This document shows, one piece after another, positions 38,431 through 46,082 of a stretch of DNA of 48,155 bases (the first letter of the stretch is position 1; every line of letters starts with the position of its first letter). The notes below the pieces were generated by a model. It saw nothing but the letters and a program-made list of their open reading frames with translations. It searched no databases and had not been told where the DNA came from. Position numbers and translations under genes: made by a program. Location: NCBI RefSeq assembly GCF_900659615.1, contig NZ_CAACUY010000053.1, positions 1-48,155 on the forward strand, read 5' to 3'. Origin of the DNA: Actinomadura fibrosa. Lineage in GTDB: Bacteria > Actinomycetota > Actinomycetes > Streptosporangiales > Streptosporangiaceae.

Positions 38431-39461
38431 GCGCGAGGACGACGCCGAAGGCGGCGGCGAAGCCGGCGGTGAAACCGGCGGCGAGCACCTCCACCGACCG
38501 GCTGGCGCGGCTGCTGGCGCTGGTCCCGTACGTGGTGAACCGCGACTCGGTGGCGCTCGGCGAGGCCGCCGCCGCGTTCGGGGTGACCGAGAAGCAGCTG
38601 ATCGACGACCTGAACCTGCTGTGGTGCGTGGAGCTGCGGGCGCCCGACCCGTACTGCCCGATCGACCTGTCCTACGAGGGCGGCGAGATCACCGTCGCGG
38701 AGGCCGAGTCGATCGCGCGGCCGCTGCGGCTGAAGGTCGACGAGGCCAGCGCGCTGCTGGTCGCGCTGCGGATGCTCGCCGGGATCCCCGACCTGCACGA
38801 TCGCGACGCGCTCAGCCGGGTGATCGCGAAGCTGGAGAGCGCCGCCGGCGCCGCCGCCGCGGTGTCCAGCAAGGTCGCCGTGGAGGTCGACGCCCACACC
38901 GGCTCCGCGGGCCCGGGCGGCGACCGGACCGTGCTCGGCGCGCTCCGCGACGCGATCGCCGCCGGCCGCCGCGTCCACCTCACCTACTACGTCCCGGCGC
39001 GGGACGAGAACACCGAGCGCGACGTCGACCCGATGCGGCTGCTCGTCGTCGAGGGCAACACCTACCTGGAGGGCTGGTGCCGCCGCGCCGAGGCCGTCCG
39101 GCTGTTCAAGCTCGACCGGATCGCGGGCCTGTCGGTGCTGGACGTGCCCGCCGAGGTGCCCGACGACGCCGAGCCCATCGACGTGGACGCGGGGCTGTTC
39201 CGCCCGTCCCCCGAGGACGTGCGGGTGACGCTGGAGCTGACGCCGCGCGGCCGGTGGGTCGCCGACTACTACCCGTGCGAGAGCGTCGAGGAGCTCGGCG
39301 AGGGCCGGCTGCGGGTCGTGCTGCGGACCCCCGACACCCGGTGGGTGCGGGGCCTCGCGCTGCGGCTCGGCGACCAGGGGCGCATCGTGGCGCCCGCGTC
39401 GCTGGCGGCCGGGGTCCGCGACGACGCCGCCCGCGCCCTGGCCCGGTACGGCATGGCGTGA
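38427..39461 (+). CDS. pafC: WYL-domain transcriptional regulator PafC
   Basis: 344 residues. After a Lys/Ala-rich N-terminus of about 25 residues, a winged helix (LVPYVVNRDSVALGEAAAAFGV, EKQLIDDLNLLWCVEL) leads to a WYL domain (GRRVHLTYYVPARDENTERDV; EGNTYLEGWCRRAEAVRLFKLDRI). A WCX domain follows with VTLELTPRGRWVADYYPCES. It is the obligate partner of PafB. The start overlaps the pafB stop by 4 nt. The next gene begins almost immediately, with its own -10 hexamer. Confidence 0.95.
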   Translation: MSARTTPKAAAKPAVKPAASTSTDRLARLLALVPYVVNRDSVALGEAAAAFGVTEKQLIDDLNLLWCVELRAPDPYCPIDLSYEGGEITVAEAESIARPLRLKVDEASALLVALRMLAGIPDLHDRDALSRVIAKLESAAGAAAAVSSKVAVEVDAHTGSAGPGGDRTVLGALRDAIAAGRRVHLTYYVPARDENTERDVDPMRLLVVEGNTYLEGWCRRAEAVRLFKLDRIAGLSVLDVPAEVPDDAEPIDVDAGLFRPSPEDVRVTLELTPRGRWVADYYPCESVEELGEGRLRVVLRTPDTRWVRGLALRLGDQGRIVAPASLAAGVRDDAARALARYGMA

Positions 39462-39471
39462 CGGCGTCCGC

Positions 39472-39477
39472 TAGCGT
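39472..39477 (+). promoter_or_regulatory. -10 element of the small membrane protein gene (leaderless)
   Basis: TAGCGT ends 8 nt before GTG 39485. Confidence 0.45.
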
Positions 39478-39484
39478 GGCCGCC

Positions 39485-39706
39485 GTGGCGTGGATCCCCG
39501 TGTCGGTGTCGCTGGGCTTCGTCGGCCTGGCCGTGCTCGCGTACTGCTCGTTCCGGGTGTACATGGGCGTCCGGCGGTTCGGACGTGAACTGGAACGCAC
39601 CAGGCGGCGGCTCGCACCGAAACAGTCGGCGCTGCGCGATGAACTCGATGATCTCAACGGTACTCGCGGGCCACAAGCGCCCGGGGACGGCGTACGATCG
39701 TCCTGA
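39485..39706 (+). CDS. Small single-span membrane protein between pafC and tatA
   Basis: 73 residues. One membrane helix at about residues 4-24 (PVSVSLGFVGLAVLAYCSFRVY), then a basic amphipathic helix RRFGRELERTRRRLAPKQ and an acidic stretch DELDDLN. The layout, helix then charged cytosolic helix, recalls TatA/TatB-like proteins, but the hinge FG-x-x-K/R-L is not convincing. Longer starts at GTG 39476 or 39458 (overlapping the pafC stop) are possible; 39485 is chosen by promoter spacing. Function unknown. Confidence 0.65.
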   Translation: MAWIPVSVSLGFVGLAVLAYCSFRVYMGVRRFGRELERTRRRLAPKQSALRDELDDLNGTRGPQAPGDGVRSS

Positions 39707-39732
39707 GGACCACCCTGCTGAGAAGGAATGTC

Positions 39733-40098
39733 ATGGCTGGACTTGGCACGACCGAAATTCTGATCATCCTGGCAGTCGTACTGCTGCTGTTCGGATCGGC
39801 GAAGCTCCCGCAGCTCGCCCGGTCTCTGGGCAAGTCCGCGCGCATCCTGAAGGCCGAGACCAAGGGCCTGCACGACGACGACGGCGACGACAAGGCACCG
39901 GCCCAGGCGCAGGCGGACCGTCCCGCCGCGGCGCAGGCCGACGCCCGCGACCGGGCCGCCCGGCTCCGCGAGGAGGCCGCCCGCCTCGAACGCGAGGCCG
40001 CCGCGGGCGACACCGCCCGCAGCCGCGGCGCGCTCGGCTCCGGCGAGCCCATCCAGGGCGTCCCCGTCTCCGACCCCGGCCAGGTCCGCAAGGGCTGA
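39733..40098 (+). CDS. tatA: Sec-independent protein translocase subunit TatA
   Basis: 121 residues. N-terminal helix GTTEILIILAVVLLLFGSAKLP with the FGSAKLP hinge, then the amphipathic helix ARSLGKSARILKAETKGL. A disordered Asp/Ala/Gln-rich tail follows, with a helical Arg/Glu block near 75-95. TatA oligomers form the pore for folded proteins with twin-arginine signals. ATG at 39733 has AGAAGGAATGTC upstream. tatC follows after 40 bp; no tatB is in the window. Confidence 0.95.
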   Translation: MAGLGTTEILIILAVVLLLFGSAKLPQLARSLGKSARILKAETKGLHDDDGDDKAPAQAQADRPAAAQADARDRAARLREEAARLEREAAAGDTARSRGALGSGEPIQGVPVSDPGQVRKG

Positions 40099-40138
40099 CC
40101 CGCCCGCCCCGCCCGCCCCATCCGCCACCCGAGCCTGA

Positions 40139-41008
40139 ATGCCCACGATGAAGACGAGCAGGCAGCACGCCGACCCCGACGGCCGCATGCCCCTCATGGA
40201 GCACCTCCGTGAGCTGCGCAACCGGCTGATCAAGGCGATCCTCGGTCTGGTGGCGGGCGCGCTCGTCGGCTGGATCCTGTTCGACCCCATCTGGGACTTC
40301 CTGAAGAAGCCCTACACCCGGATCCCCGCCGACCACTGCATCGGCGGGCACTGCGACCTCGTCGTGCACGGGATCTTCGACGGGTTCTTCATCCACCTGA
40401 AGGTCGCGCTGATCGTCGGGGCGCTGCTGTCGTCCCCGATCTGGCTCTACCAGATCTGGGCGTTCGTCGCCCCCGGCCTCTACCAGCGCGAGCGCCGCTG
40501 GACGTACATCTTCCTGTCGGCGGCCGTGCCGCTGTTCCTCGCCGGCGGCGCCCTCGCCTACCTGACGATGGACAAGGGCCTGCAGATCTTCATCGGGCTC
40601 GCGCCGGGCGACACCACCGTCCTCGTCGGCGTCCAGGACTACCTCGGCTACGCCCAGGCGATGTTGCTGATCTTCGGGCTGACGTTCGAGCTGCCGCTGT
40701 TCGTCGTCATGCTGAACATCGTCGGGGTCCTCACCCACGAGCGGATCCGCAAGTCCCGCCGCCTGCTGCTGTTCGGGATCTTCCTGTTCGCGGCCGTCGC
40801 CACCCCCAGCCAGGACCCCTTCACCATGCTGGCGCTGGCGCTGCCGACCGTCGTGCTGTTCGAGATCGCCGAGGTCATCGCGTTCGTCCACGACCGCCGC
40901 CGGGACCGCGCCCCCGACCCCTACGCGGGCCTGTCCGACGACGAGGCGTCCCCTCTCGACCTTGAGGCGATCGACGCCGAACTGGAGAAGGGCGACCGCG
41001 CCCGCTGA
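40139..41008 (+). CDS. tatC: Sec-independent protein translocase subunit TatC
   Basis: 289 residues with six predicted membrane helices. The signature N-terminus DGRMPLMEHLRELRNRLIKAI contains the signal-binding Glu. The first long extracytoplasmic loop holds KKPYTRIPADHCIGGHCDLV; its two Cys could pair. A conserved Glu lies in the membrane text FGLTFELPLFVV. The acidic tail SDDEASPLDLEAIDAELEKG is typical of actinobacterial TatC. Both ATG 40139 and ATG 40148 are possible and neither has a good ribosome site. Downstream of tatA in the same direction. Confidence 0.95.
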   Translation: MPTMKTSRQHADPDGRMPLMEHLRELRNRLIKAILGLVAGALVGWILFDPIWDFLKKPYTRIPADHCIGGHCDLVVHGIFDGFFIHLKVALIVGALLSSPIWLYQIWAFVAPGLYQRERRWTYIFLSAAVPLFLAGGALAYLTMDKGLQIFIGLAPGDTTVLVGVQDYLGYAQAMLLIFGLTFELPLFVVMLNIVGVLTHERIRKSRRLLLFGIFLFAAVATPSQDPFTMLALALPTVVLFEIAEVIAFVHDRRRDRAPDPYAGLSDDEASPLDLEAIDAELEKGDRAR

Positions 41009-41157
41009 CCCCGCCACCCCGCGCCGCGCCCGCCACGCCCGCCACGTCTGCTGCGGCTGCCCCGCGTCCGGCGCCCGGCCGCGCGCCGCGTTCTGCGCCC
41101 CGCGCGAACGCCGCAGGGAAACGGGCCCCGAATTGGGAATCGGGCCGGTCGAAACCG

Positions 41158-41163
41158 TAGGCT
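41158..41163 (+). promoter_or_regulatory. -10 element of helY (leaderless)
   Basis: TAGGCT ends 8 nt before ATG 41171; same hexamer and spacing as dop. Confidence 0.55.
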
Positions 41164-41170
41164 CGAAGGC

Positions 41171-43939
41171 ATGACCACCCCCGACACCACGTCGGCCGAC
41201 CAGACCCCGGCGCAGCGGTACGCCGCCTACCGCAGGCGCACCGCCGGGAACGGCCCAGCCCTGCTGGACTTCCGGACGCTCTACGACTTCGAGCTGGACC
41301 CCTTCCAGATCGAGGCGTGCCGGGCTCTCGAGGACGGCAGCGGCGTCCTGGTCGCGGCGCCCACCGGCTCCGGCAAGACCGTGGTGGGGGAGTTCGCCGT
41401 CCACCTCGCCCTCACCGGCGGCGCCAAGTGCTTCTACACCACGCCGATCAAGGCGCTGTCGAACCAGAAGTACGCCGACCTCGTCCGCCGCTACGGCCCC
41501 GAGAAGGTCGGGCTGCTCACCGGCGACAACAGCGTCAACGGCGAGGCCCCGATCGTCGTCATGACGACCGAGGTCCTGCGGAACATGCTCTACGCCGCGT
41601 CCCCCACCCTCACCGGCCTCGCGTTCGTCGTCATGGACGAGGTCCACTACCTCGCCGACCGGTTCCGCGGCGCCGTCTGGGAAGAAGTGATCATCCACGT
41701 GCCGGACTCCGTCCGGATCGTGGCGCTGTCGGCGACCGTGTCCAACGCCGAGGAGTTCGGCGAATGGCTCCACGAGGTCCGCGGCGACACCGCCGTGATC
41801 GTCGACGAGCACCGGCCCGTCCCGCTGTTCCAGCACATGCTCGTCGGCACCCGCCTCTACGACCTGTTCGTCGACACCGGCAAGGGCAGGGACCGGCAGG
41901 CCCGCCTCAACCCCCAGCTCACCCGCATGGCCGTCGACGAGGTCCGCCGCGCCAAGATCAACCAGGGCCGCCGCACCGGGCGCCGCCGCGCCCCCCGCCC
42001 CCAGCGGTTCCGGCCGCCCGCCCGCCCCGACGTCATCGACCGCCTCGAACGCGCCGGCCTCCTCCCCGCGATCACGTTCATCTTCAGCCGCGCCGGCTGC
42101 GACGCCGCGGTCCTCCAGTGCCTGCACGCCGGCACCCGCCTCACCTCCAAGGAGGAGGCCGAGGAGATCCGCGCGCACGTCGAGCTCCGCACCGCCGACA
42201 TCACCCCCGAGGACCTCCGCATCCTCGGCTACGACGACTTCCTCGACGCCCTCGAACGCGGCGTCGCCGCCCACCACGCCGGGATGCTCCCCACCTTCAA
42301 GGAGATCGTCGAGGAGCTGTTCACCCGCGGGCTGATCAAGGCCGTGTTCGCCACCGAGACCCTCGCGCTCGGCATCAACATGCCCGCCCGCACCGTCGTC
42401 ATCGAGAAGCTCGACAAGTGGAACGGCGAAGCCCACGTCGACCTCACCCCCGGCGAGTACACCCAGCTCACCGGACGCGCCGGGCGCCGCGGCATCGACG
42501 TCGAGGGCCACGCCGTCGTCGTGTGGGGCCCGAGCGTCGAACCCGCCTCCGTCGCCGGCCTCGCCGGCACCCGCACCTACCCCCTCAACTCCAGCTTCCG
42601 GCCCTCCTACAACATGGCCGTCAACCTCGTCGGCGCCGTCGGCGTCGAACGCGCCCGCACCCTCCTTGAGGAGTCGTTCGCGCAGTTCCAGGCCGACCGC
42701 GCCGTCGTCGGCCTCGCCCGCCAGGTCCGCAAGAACGAGGAGGCCCTCGCCGGCTACGCCAAGGCCGCCGAATGCCACCTCGGCGACTTCATGGAGTACG
42801 CCGCGCTCCGCCGCCGCCTGTCCGACCGCGAGGCCGACCTGTCGCGCGAGCGGTCCACCGCCCGCCGCGCCGAGGCCGCCAAATCTCTGGAGCACCTGCG
42901 GCCCGGCGACGTCATCCTCGTCCCCTCCGGCCGCCGCTCCGGCCTCGCCGTCGTCCTCGACCCCGGCGTCGGCCGCCGCTCCGACGGGCCCGCGCCGCTC
43001 GTCCTCACCGTCAACCGGTCCGTGCAGCGCCTCTCCATCCAGGACTTCCCCCGCGCCGTCGAACCCGTCGAGCGGATCCGCATCCCCAAGTCGTTCAGCC
43101 CCCGCAACCCCCAGGACCGCCGCGACCTCGCCTCCACCCTCCGCAACAAGGTCCCCGACGACGTCCGCGAACGCCGCCGCGGCCGCGGCGACACGCCCGC
43201 CGCCGACGACGCCGAGATCGGCCGGCTCCGCACCGAACTGCGCCGCCACCCCGTCCACGGCTGCGCCGAACGCGAAGACCACGCCCGCTGGGCCGAGCGC
43301 TTCTACCGCCTCGAACGCGAGACCGAGCAGCTCCGCCGCCGCGTCGAGGGCCGCTCCCAGGTCATCGCCCGCACCTTCGACCGCGTCTGCGCCGTCCTCG
43401 AACAGCTCGGCTACCTGCGCGGCGACTCCGTCACCGACGAGGGCCGCCGCCTCGGCCGCATCTACAACGAGCTCGACCTCCTCACCGCCGAGAGCCTCCG
43501 CGAGGGCCTCTGGGAGCACCTCGACCACGCCGAGCTCGCCGCGTGCGTGTCCGCGCTCGTCTACGAGTCCCGGCAGCCCGACGACGCCGCCCCGCCCCGC
43601 ACCCCGCCCGGCGCCGCCCAGGACGCCCTCGCCGCCATGGTGCGGCTCTGGGGCACCCTCGACGCCGTCGAGAAGGACAACCGCGTCTCCTTCCTCCGCG
43701 AACCCGACCTCGGGTTCGCCTGGACCGCCCACCGCTGGGCCCGGGGCGACGACCTCGACGAGGTCCTCCTCGAAAGCGACCTGACCGCCGGCGACTTCGT
43801 CCGCGCCGTCAAGCAGCTCCTCGACCTCCTCGGCCAGATCGCCGACGCCGCCCCGCCCAACAGCCACATCCGCAAGACCGCCCGCCGCGCCATGGACGCC
43901 ATGCGCCGCGGCGTCGTCGCCTACTCCTCCGTCACCTGA
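41171..43939 (+). CDS. helY: SKI2-family DEAD/DEAH-box RNA helicase HelY
   Basis: 922 residues. Q-motif region FELDPFQIEACRALEDG, motif I AAPTGSGKT near residue 65, motif Ia TTPIKALSNQKY, motif II MDEVHYLADRFRG, motif III LSATVSNAEEFG. In the second domain: FIFSRAGCDAAV, ATETLALGINMPARTV (motif V) and QLTGRAGRRGID (motif VI). The long C-terminal half resembles the Mtr4/Ski2 arch and ratchet regions. A basic insert (RRTGRRRAPRPQRFRPP) lies between the halves. It probably unwinds structured RNA in processing or decay. Conserved position after tatC, as in M. tuberculosis. Confidence 0.93.
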   Translation: MTTPDTTSADQTPAQRYAAYRRRTAGNGPALLDFRTLYDFELDPFQIEACRALEDGSGVLVAAPTGSGKTVVGEFAVHLALTGGAKCFYTTPIKALSNQKYADLVRRYGPEKVGLLTGDNSVNGEAPIVVMTTEVLRNMLYAASPTLTGLAFVVMDEVHYLADRFRGAVWEEVIIHVPDSVRIVALSATVSNAEEFGEWLHEVRGDTAVIVDEHRPVPLFQHMLVGTRLYDLFVDTGKGRDRQARLNPQLTRMAVDEVRRAKINQGRRTGRRRAPRPQRFRPPARPDVIDRLERAGLLPAITFIFSRAGCDAAVLQCLHAGTRLTSKEEAEEIRAHVELRTADITPEDLRILGYDDFLDALERGVAAHHAGMLPTFKEIVEELFTRGLIKAVFATETLALGINMPARTVVIEKLDKWNGEAHVDLTPGEYTQLTGRAGRRGIDVEGHAVVVWGPSVEPASVAGLAGTRTYPLNSSFRPSYNMAVNLVGAVGVERARTLLEESFAQFQADRAVVGLARQVRKNEEALAGYAKAAECHLGDFMEYAALRRRLSDREADLSRERSTARRAEAAKSLEHLRPGDVILVPSGRRSGLAVVLDPGVGRRSDGPAPLVLTVNRSVQRLSIQDFPRAVEPVERIRIPKSFSPRNPQDRRDLASTLRNKVPDDVRERRRGRGDTPAADDAEIGRLRTELRRHPVHGCAEREDHARWAERFYRLERETEQLRRRVEGRSQVIARTFDRVCAVLEQLGYLRGDSVTDEGRRLGRIYNELDLLTAESLREGLWEHLDHAELAACVSALVYESRQPDDAAPPRTPPGAAQDALAAMVRLWGTLDAVEKDNRVSFLREPDLGFAWTAHRWARGDDLDEVLLESDLTAGDFVRAVKQLLDLLGQIADAAPPNSHIRKTARRAMDAMRRGVVAYSSVT

Positions 43940-43947
43940 CCCCACGG

Positions 43948-43978
43948 GTCCCCGGCCGCGTCATGCGCGGCCGGGGAC
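43948..43978. terminator. Terminator after helY, convergent with the membrane protein gene
   Basis: Perfect 13-bp stem, GTCCCCGGCCGCG (43948-43960) with 43966-43978, 5-nt loop TCATG. It lies between two convergent stop codons and may serve both. Confidence 0.88.
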
Positions 43979-44017
43979 GCCGCCGCCCGGCCCGCGGCGC
44001 GTGCGGGCCGGGACGCC

Positions 44018-45094
44018 TCACACCGCCGGATCGTGCTCGGCGGGAAGCCCCAGATCGGTGATCACCACGGTCGCGAACGCGCCGCGCGCGGCGACCGCGA
44101 GCCACAGCACCGGCAGCACCGCCGCCAGCGCCACCCCCCCCCCCCCCGACACCAGCGCCGACACCAGCACCGCCAGCACCAGCGCGCCGCCCCCCACCAC
44201 CGCTGCGACCAGCGCCGCCCGCAGCGGCCCCGGACCGTCCGCGCCTGCGTCGGTCAGCCCGAACTGGTGCAGCAGCCCCATGACCACGCCCAGCGTGCCG
44301 AGGACCACGGCACCCGTCGTGTACAGGACGACGGCGAGCCCCGACGTCAGGAAACCCGCCACATGGCCGGCGATCGGCCCGATGTCCGCGACGTGCAGGA
44401 ACCGCGGGAAACGGGCGTAGTCGTCCCGGTCGGACGACAGGAACCGCTTCCAGCCGTCACCGTCCCGCCCGTGGACGACCGCGAGGCACAGCAGCAGGCA
44501 CCCGAGGATCACCTGGCAGACCGCCCACCGGATCCGTCCCGCCACCAGCAGCGCCCGTGCCACCAGGAACCCCGCCGCCGTCAGCGCCACCTCCGCCGCC
44601 CCGAGCCATGCCAGAGCCTCCCGCGACAGGGCGTCCTCGTGCTGCGCCGTCGCCCACTGCGGGTACCGGTGCGCCACGAACAGGCTCGCCGGCACGAAGA
44701 TCAGCACGCTGTACGCCATGGCCAGCGCGAAATGCCGCCCGCCCGCCGCGCCGGTCACACGCGGAGCCCGTCCCACCGGAGGGCCCTCCACCGCCGACCG
44801 CGCGAAAGTCGCAGACGAGCCGGTAAGCACGGCGGGGCGGGCAGAGGGCGCGGACGAGCCGATGATTCCGGCGGGACGGGTGGAGGGCGTGGACGAGCCG
44901 GTAGTCGCGGTGGGGCGGGTGGAGGGCGCGGCTGAAGCTGGTGGCTCGGCCGTGCGGGCTGACGGTGCCCCGGAGGTAACGGCGGGCGGGGACGGGACGG
45001 TGTGGCGGGCGCCGCGGAGCTGGTGGGCGGCGGCGAGGGCGATCCCCGCGCCCGCCGCGTACGACCACGGCAGGTCGGCGTAGACACCGAGCAT
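44018..45094 (-). CDS. Integral membrane protein with repeat linker and poly-G tract, unrecognised family
   Basis: 358 residues. One hydrophobic helix near the N-terminus (LPWSYAAGAGIALAAAHQL) precedes a disordered linker of about 75 residues, built from repeats like GSSTPSTRPAGI and GSSAPSARPAVL. Five or six helices follow from about residue 130 (MAYSVLIFVPASLFVA; AEVALTAAGFLVARALLV; VCQVILGCLLLCLAVV; GFLTSGLAVVLYTTGAVVL; LVAAVVGGGALVLAVLVSAL; VALAAVLPVLWLAVAA). ATG at 45094 has GGAGGAGG upstream. A run of 14 G in the coding strand encodes four Gly before the last helix. I cannot assign a family. It lies 20 bp downstream of the MpaB-like gene and is probably co-transcribed with it. Confidence 0.75.
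   Translation of the reverse strand: MLGVYADLPWSYAAGAGIALAAAHQLRGARHTVPSPPAVTSGAPSARTAEPPASAAPSTRPTATTGSSTPSTRPAGIIGSSAPSARPAVLTGSSATFARSAVEGPPVGRAPRVTGAAGGRHFALAMAYSVLIFVPASLFVAHRYPQWATAQHEDALSREALAWLGAAEVALTAAGFLVARALLVAGRIRWAVCQVILGCLLLCLAVVHGRDGDGWKRFLSSDRDDYARFPRFLHVADIGPIAGHVAGFLTSGLAVVLYTTGAVVLGTLGVVMGLLHQFGLTDAGADGPGPLRAALVAAVVGGGALVLAVLVSALVSGGGGVALAAVLPVLWLAVAARGAFATVVITDLGLPAEHDPAV
44134..44147 (-). repeat. Fourteen-base homopolymer (poly-G on the coding strand)
   Basis: Fourteen consecutive C on the plus strand inside the membrane protein gene. Gain or loss of one base would shift the frame just before the last membrane helix. Confidence 0.9.
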
Positions 45095-45114
45095 GACGCC
45101 TCCTCCCGCCTCGC

Positions 45115-45990
45115 TCAGCGGCCGGCGCGGACGCCGGAGGGGCGGCGGGTGCGGCGGCGCCGCTCCCGGCGGTGCGCCAGCGTCCGGTCGACCCGGTACC
45201 GGGCCAGCCGGACGAGCACCGGACGCGGCGGGCGCCGCAGCCATCTCGGCGTCAGATGGTGCACGTCGGCGGCCGTCCGCAGCACCAGGTCCGCCGCCCG
45301 CCGCCGGTTGTGGCTCCACGGCAGCCCGTACTGCTCCCGCAGCGCCTCCGGCAGCAGCGCGATCGTCACGAGCCGGAACACCGCGAGGCCGGGCGCCAGC
45401 AGCCGCAGCCGCCGCGGCCACAGCACCGCCTCCGCCACCTCCCGCGCCTCGTCGCCGACCCGCAGCGACTCCAGGGTCTCCGCCACGTACGCGCGGAACG
45501 CGGCGAGATCCGGCGGCTGGGACTCCAGCGGGCAGCCCAGCACCTCCGCGACGATCCTGGCCTGCCGGTAGTAGGCCTCCGACAGGTCCTCCTCGTCGGC
45601 GTCCGGGCGCATCAGGTGCTCGTAGACGTACAGCGCCGAGTCGATGAGGGTCGCGTTCACCCACAGCTGGAGGTCCGGGTCGTTGCCCGAGTAGCCCTCG
45701 CCCTTCACCGTCCCGTGGACGCCCCGGACCTTCGCGGCGATGCGCTCGACGTCCTCCTCGTCCCCGAACGTGACGACGAGCAGGAAGTCGAGCGTCCCGA
45801 ACAGCCGCGCGAGCGGGCGCTCGGAGAAGTCGCTGTGCTCGGCGACGCCCTTCGCGACGCCCGGATGCGCGAGCTGCATCAGCAGGGCGCGGCCCGCGCC
45901 GAGCCCCACCAGCGGCTCGGCGGCGAGCGCCTGGAGCACCGACCGGTCGGCCAGGCGCTCGCGCAGCGGGACCTCGGGTGCGGTGGGCAC
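45115..45990 (-). CDS. MpaB/DUF2236-family oxygenase-like protein
   Basis: 291 residues, mostly helical, no signal peptide. DUF2236 landmarks are GAGRALLMQLAHPGVAKGVAEHS near residues 31-53, VRGVHGTVKGEGYSGNDPDLQLWV near 88-111, and IDSALYVYEHLM. The conserved His in LAHPGVA, and others in VHGTV, are placed like the heme ligands of the MpaB/latex-clearing oxygenase superfamily. Substrate is unknown. GTG at 45990 has GGGAGGT upstream. It is first of a two-gene unit with the membrane protein, and back-to-back with the end of the LacI regulator gene, from which it reads away on the same strand. Confidence 0.85.
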   Translation of the reverse strand: MPTAPEVPLRERLADRSVLQALAAEPLVGLGAGRALLMQLAHPGVAKGVAEHSDFSERPLARLFGTLDFLLVVTFGDEEDVERIAAKVRGVHGTVKGEGYSGNDPDLQLWVNATLIDSALYVYEHLMRPDADEEDLSEAYYRQARIVAEVLGCPLESQPPDLAAFRAYVAETLESLRVGDEAREVAEAVLWPRRLRLLAPGLAVFRLVTIALLPEALREQYGLPWSHNRRRAADLVLRTAADVHHLTPRWLRRPPRPVLVRLARYRVDRTLAHRRERRRRTRRPSGVRAGR

Positions 45991-46031
45991 GGGGACCTCC
46001 CGGGGGGACGGCGGCCTGATCCGGTACCGGC

Positions 46032-46063
46032 ATGATTCCCAATTATTGGCATCACGTCAATAA
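46032..46063 (-). promoter_or_regulatory. Promoter and AT-rich inverted repeat ahead of the MpaB-like gene
   Basis: Reading leftward, -35 TTGACG (46060-46055) and -10 AATCAT (46037-46032) are 17 nt apart. An inverted repeat, TTATTG (46043-46048) and CAATAA (46058-46063), overlaps the -35. Its 9-nt spacer and location suit a dimeric repressor. This is one of the few AT-rich patches of the window. Confidence 0.5.
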
Positions 46064-46082
46064 GCGGCGGGGGCGTCCGGTA

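Noticed and set aside
39764..43945. Minus-strand frame of 1,393 codons opposite tatA, tatC and helY
   Set aside because: Gly/Val/Glu-rich antisense shadow. The plus-strand genes carry full catalytic motifs.
45095..46042. Upstream extension of the membrane protein frame to 46042
   Set aside because: It overlaps the well-supported MpaB-like gene in another frame. ATG 45094 has a strong ribosome site and begins just after that gene.
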